Of a stretch of DNA of 24,078 nt, positions 21,894 to 24,078 are shown piece after piece. The position numbers and the translations under genes are program-made. Location: NCBI GenBank assembly GCA_903873355.1, contig CAIQOG010000137.1, forward strand, positions 1 through 24,078, in the 5' to 3' direction. Source of the DNA: an uncultured Bacteroidales bacterium. Its GTDB lineage: Bacteria; Bacteroidota; Bacteroidia; Bacteroidales; Paludibacteraceae. The notes below the pieces were generated by a model. It ran no database searches and was not told the origin of the DNA. It saw only the letters and a list, made by a program, of their open reading frames with translations. How positions within the stretch are numbered: position 1 is the stretch's first letter; each line of letters begins with the position of its first letter.

Positions 21894-24078
21894 TCATTTA
21901 GTTTCACTAATAATAAAATGATATCCAGCCAATCTCCCACGTGGTTTCACAACAACGGGTACACCTTTAGGAGCAGAATAATTCAAATACAAATTGGTTC
22001 CAACTATTTTCCAATCTACTGTGACTAATCCTTTGGAGTGAGGAACAGTTCCTTTTGCCCAACTCAAATTTTCACTTTGCGGACGTATATATATAGTATC
22101 TGACGATAAATTTCCCGGAAAACCGAGATCAACTCCCAATATCTGAGTGCTCATGTAATACGTTGGTGAGCTTGACCATGCGTGACTCATAGTTGATTGA
22201 GCATCGCGATTAAAGTCTTCCCAAGTCAGGTCGTTGGCTTCAATGACCATTTTCCCCCAGTGTTTACGAATGTATTGTTCGGCCAAACCTGCATTTTCGC
22301 TTTGATAAAGTGATGCCAGAGCATAAAAACCTCCATAAGGAGTTGTTAATTGCCTGCGGTTAACTGGTGCTCCAATATTAATAAGTGACTCACTGAACCA
22401 ATTTTGAATACCTTTTTCTTGCTCAGAATTTGTAATTTTCCACACAGAAGGGTAAATACTTGAAGAGGGGAAACGACTTTCCAACACTTTGCCATTTTTC
22501 ATTCCATCAATAAAATTTCCAGCGTTGGCATCCCAGCAACTTGTTTGAATAAACTGTTTAAGTTCATTAGCATAGGATGTAAATAACTGTGCATCTTCCT
22601 TTTTACCCAATAATGTGGCAATTGAAGAAATTTCGACAAATGAAGAATACATGATAGTTTGATATATCGTCAAGTCAGCTTTTTTGTCAATTTGAGTCCA
22701 ATCGATAAATAATTTACCTTCACGATAAAAACCATCTACACCCCGATTTTTATGACAATTTTTCAAAAAGTTAGCATAAAGCTTATATACGTCTTCAGCA
22801 AAATTCATGTCATTAAACTGACGAATATACCAAGAAGCCACATTTATAACATAAAGTGGAAACTCGGAGTTGCTAACCTCATCTGTACCAGTATATTTCT
22901 GACTATACACATCGTTAAACAATTTGATGGTCTGTTTTGCTAAATGAGGATCACCACTGGTAGCAAGTGTTGTAGCAAATTGAGGCACAAAATCGCCGGC
23001 ATAATGTCCTCGCTCGCGAAATGGAGTGTCGGTGTATGAATCTTCGGAGCATACCTGTACAGTTCGCCAACCCATTTCCCAAATATCATTCATAAGCGGG
23101 TCGGAGCAAGAGAAACTTCCTTGTTTAGTGTAAGGATAAACCTGCCGGTAAACTCCGGCTTTGAGCAATGTAACAGGTTCTGAATTATTTCGAATAGTGA
23201 CCTGCAAATACCGAAGTCCAAACGGACGAAAAGTTTCTAAATGCTGTTTTCCGGCAACAGTTATAAATCTTGCAACAGCATTTACTTCCATGCGCTTGTA
23301 CAATGTTACCAACGAGTCTTTTAAATCTTCGCTCCATGTAAAATCCACTTTAGTTCCTACCGGAGCAATAATATCTGCAAAAATACGTCCAAGTTGTATC
23401 CCACCGAAATCGAAAACCAATGCTTGATTTTTTCCTGCTGAGAAGCTTATATTTTCCTTTACTGTCGAATTAACTTTTACCTTTTCAACATCCAACCATG
23501 CCAATTCTTTGGCCGGATTTAATAAGTCATCAAGTCGTGACACAATCTTCCATTTGAGTTTCAGCAATTCAGGTTTTTCTTTACAATTTTCGATTGTAAG
23601 CAACTTGTTTACTTCTTCTTTTGAGCAGGGGTCGGTTATTGCAATACGCTGAGTATCATTCAGTTTTTTGTTTGTAGACAACTGAATATTGGCATCCGCA
23701 GGGAATGCAATCATACCATCCAAATTATCCCAAATAATTTCCTGAACAGCAAAAAAAGTGTTCCATCCTTTGACAAAATGAACCGTGGCATTGCTTCTAA
23801 AAGCTTTTGAAGGCTGATCTATGGTTTGAAGCAACTTGCCGTTTATCCAAAATTTTCCCCAACTGAATCCCATCGGAACATCTTTTTCTTCGGGAGAATA
23901 GAAGTATGAATATAACAAAACACTTTTATTTGGTTCTTTTCCTATTTTCTCAAATTGTGCATTCCAATTGTAAAACTGCTCCTTTGAACTCAGATTCAAT
24001 TCATTGACAGAGAATTTTGGTTGAATTTCAAAGTTTGTCAATAAAGGTATTGGACGCGCTTGTAATGTCCCAAAGTAT
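21894..24078 (-). CDS. GH78 alpha-L-rhamnosidase, 5' end outside window
   Basis: The last 728 codons of a family GH78 enzyme; the frame is open through base 24078, so the true start and any signal peptide are missing. Visible first are beta domains: SYFYSPEEKDVPMGFSWGKFWING fits the N-terminal jelly-roll, and ALVFDFGGIQLGRI with HLETFRPFGLRYLQV fits the domain before the barrel. The (alpha/alpha)6 catalytic domain begins near MNDIWEMGWRTVQVCSEDSYTD. Its signature TDTPFRERGHYAGD (about 22990-23035) contains the D and E used by GH78, and WEDFNRDAQSTMSHAWSSSP (about 22154-22220) holds the expected general base region. The family hydrolyses terminal alpha-L-rhamnose by inversion. Downstream is the T9SS protein after 51 bases. 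Released rhamnose would feed the FucA-type aldolase branch encoded in the next operon, given an isomerase and kinase from elsewhere. Confidence 0.92.
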   Translation of the reverse strand, partial: YFGTLQARPIPLLTNFEIQPKFSVNELNLSSKEQFYNWNAQFEKIGKEPNKSVLLYSYFYSPEEKDVPMGFSWGKFWINGKLLQTIDQPSKAFRSNATVHFVKGWNTFFAVQEIIWDNLDGMIAFPADANIQLSTNKKLNDTQRIAITDPCSKEEVNKLLTIENCKEKPELLKLKWKIVSRLDDLLNPAKELAWLDVEKVKVNSTVKENISFSAGKNQALVFDFGGIQLGRIFADIIAPVGTKVDFTWSEDLKDSLVTLYKRMEVNAVARFITVAGKQHLETFRPFGLRYLQVTIRNNSEPVTLLKAGVYRQVYPYTKQGSFSCSDPLMNDIWEMGWRTVQVCSEDSYTDTPFRERGHYAGDFVPQFATTLATSGDPHLAKQTIKLFNDVYSQKYTGTDEVSNSEFPLYVINVASWYIRQFNDMNFAEDVYKLYANFLKNCHKNRGVDGFYREGKLFIDWTQIDKKADLTIYQTIMYSSFVEISSIATLLGKKEDAQLFTSYANELKQFIQTSCWDANAGNFIDGMKNGKVLESRFPSSSIYPSVWKITNSEQEKGIQNWFSESLINIGAPVNRRQLTTPYGGFYALASLYQSENAGLAEQYIRKHWGKMVIEANDLTWEDFNRDAQSTMSHAWSSSPTYYMSTQILGVDLGFPGNLSSDTIYIRPQSENLSWAKGTVPHSKGLVTVDWKIVGTNLYLNYSAPKGVPVVVKPRGRLAGYHFIISETK

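Noticed and set aside
24039..24041. TTG as the start of the GH78 gene
   Set aside because: The frame stays open to the window edge with rhamnosidase-like residues (QARPIPLL), so the gene begins outside the window.
1..24078. CRISPR arrays, tRNA or rRNA genes, insertion sequences with terminal inverted repeats
   Set aside because: Scanning by eye found no regularly spaced repeats, no cloverleaf-like segments, no rRNA motifs and no transposase; the only mobile-type gene is the tyrosine recombinase.

Overview
The window looks like a chromosomal segment of a low-GC member of the Bacteroidota. Two secreted proteins end in type IX secretion (T9SS) sorting domains, ATG starts lack strong Shine-Dalgarno sequences, and the genes are typical of a glycan utilisation locus. 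The T9SS tails, together with two serine-type sulfatases (which need the anaerobic maturase), suggest an anaerobic or facultative environmental lineage such as Bacteroidales/Marinilabiliales relatives rather than gut Bacteroides. This placement is inference.

Region 1 (1-1418, + strand) is a mobile-element fragment. It holds the tail of an upstream frame, two small hypothetical genes (134-460 and 467-667), a pair of related hairpins (675-713 and 754-799) and a minimal tyrosine recombinase (best start 834). A 12-base direct repeat brackets the recombinase gene (797-808 and 1419-1430).

Region 2 (1442-20210, - strand) is thirteen tightly spaced genes, probably one operon read from 20210 down to 1442. 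In transcription order they are: a sorbitol/xylitol-type zinc dehydrogenase, a PHP-like metal-dependent hydrolase, a GH3 with PA14 insert, a second zinc dehydrogenase, a FucA-type class II aldolase, a FAD/Fe-S 2-hydroxyacid oxidase, a secreted protein made of two copies of one beta module, an SGNH esterase with a T9SS tail, a sulfatase, a CBM6-like protein, a second sulfatase, a GH105 lipoprotein, and a large unassigned six-hairpin enzyme. The first half is mainly cytoplasmic sugar and lactate metabolism, the second half exported glycan dismantling.

Region 3 (20508-24078, - strand) has a T9SS-exported TIM-barrel-like protein preceded by a GH78 alpha-L-rhamnosidase that runs off the right edge. 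A rho-independent terminator (20443-20480) separates it from region 2, so the region 2 operon should have its own promoter at about 20211-20440.

Taken together, GH78, GH105, two sulfatases, GH3, an esterase and a deoxysugar-type aldolase point to a sulfated polysaccharide rich in L-rhamnose and uronic acid (ulvan-like or a sulfated pectin/exopolysaccharide). GH105 would remove unsaturated uronates left by a lyase, sulfatases and esterase would unmask the sugars, and GH78 and GH3 would release monosaccharides. The aldolase, dehydrogenases and FAD oxidase would carry the deoxysugar through lactaldehyde and lactate to pyruvate. No SusC/SusD pair, polysaccharide lyase, transporter, sugar isomerase, kinase or regulator is in the window, so they must lie outside it. 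No rRNA, tRNA or CRISPR array was seen.
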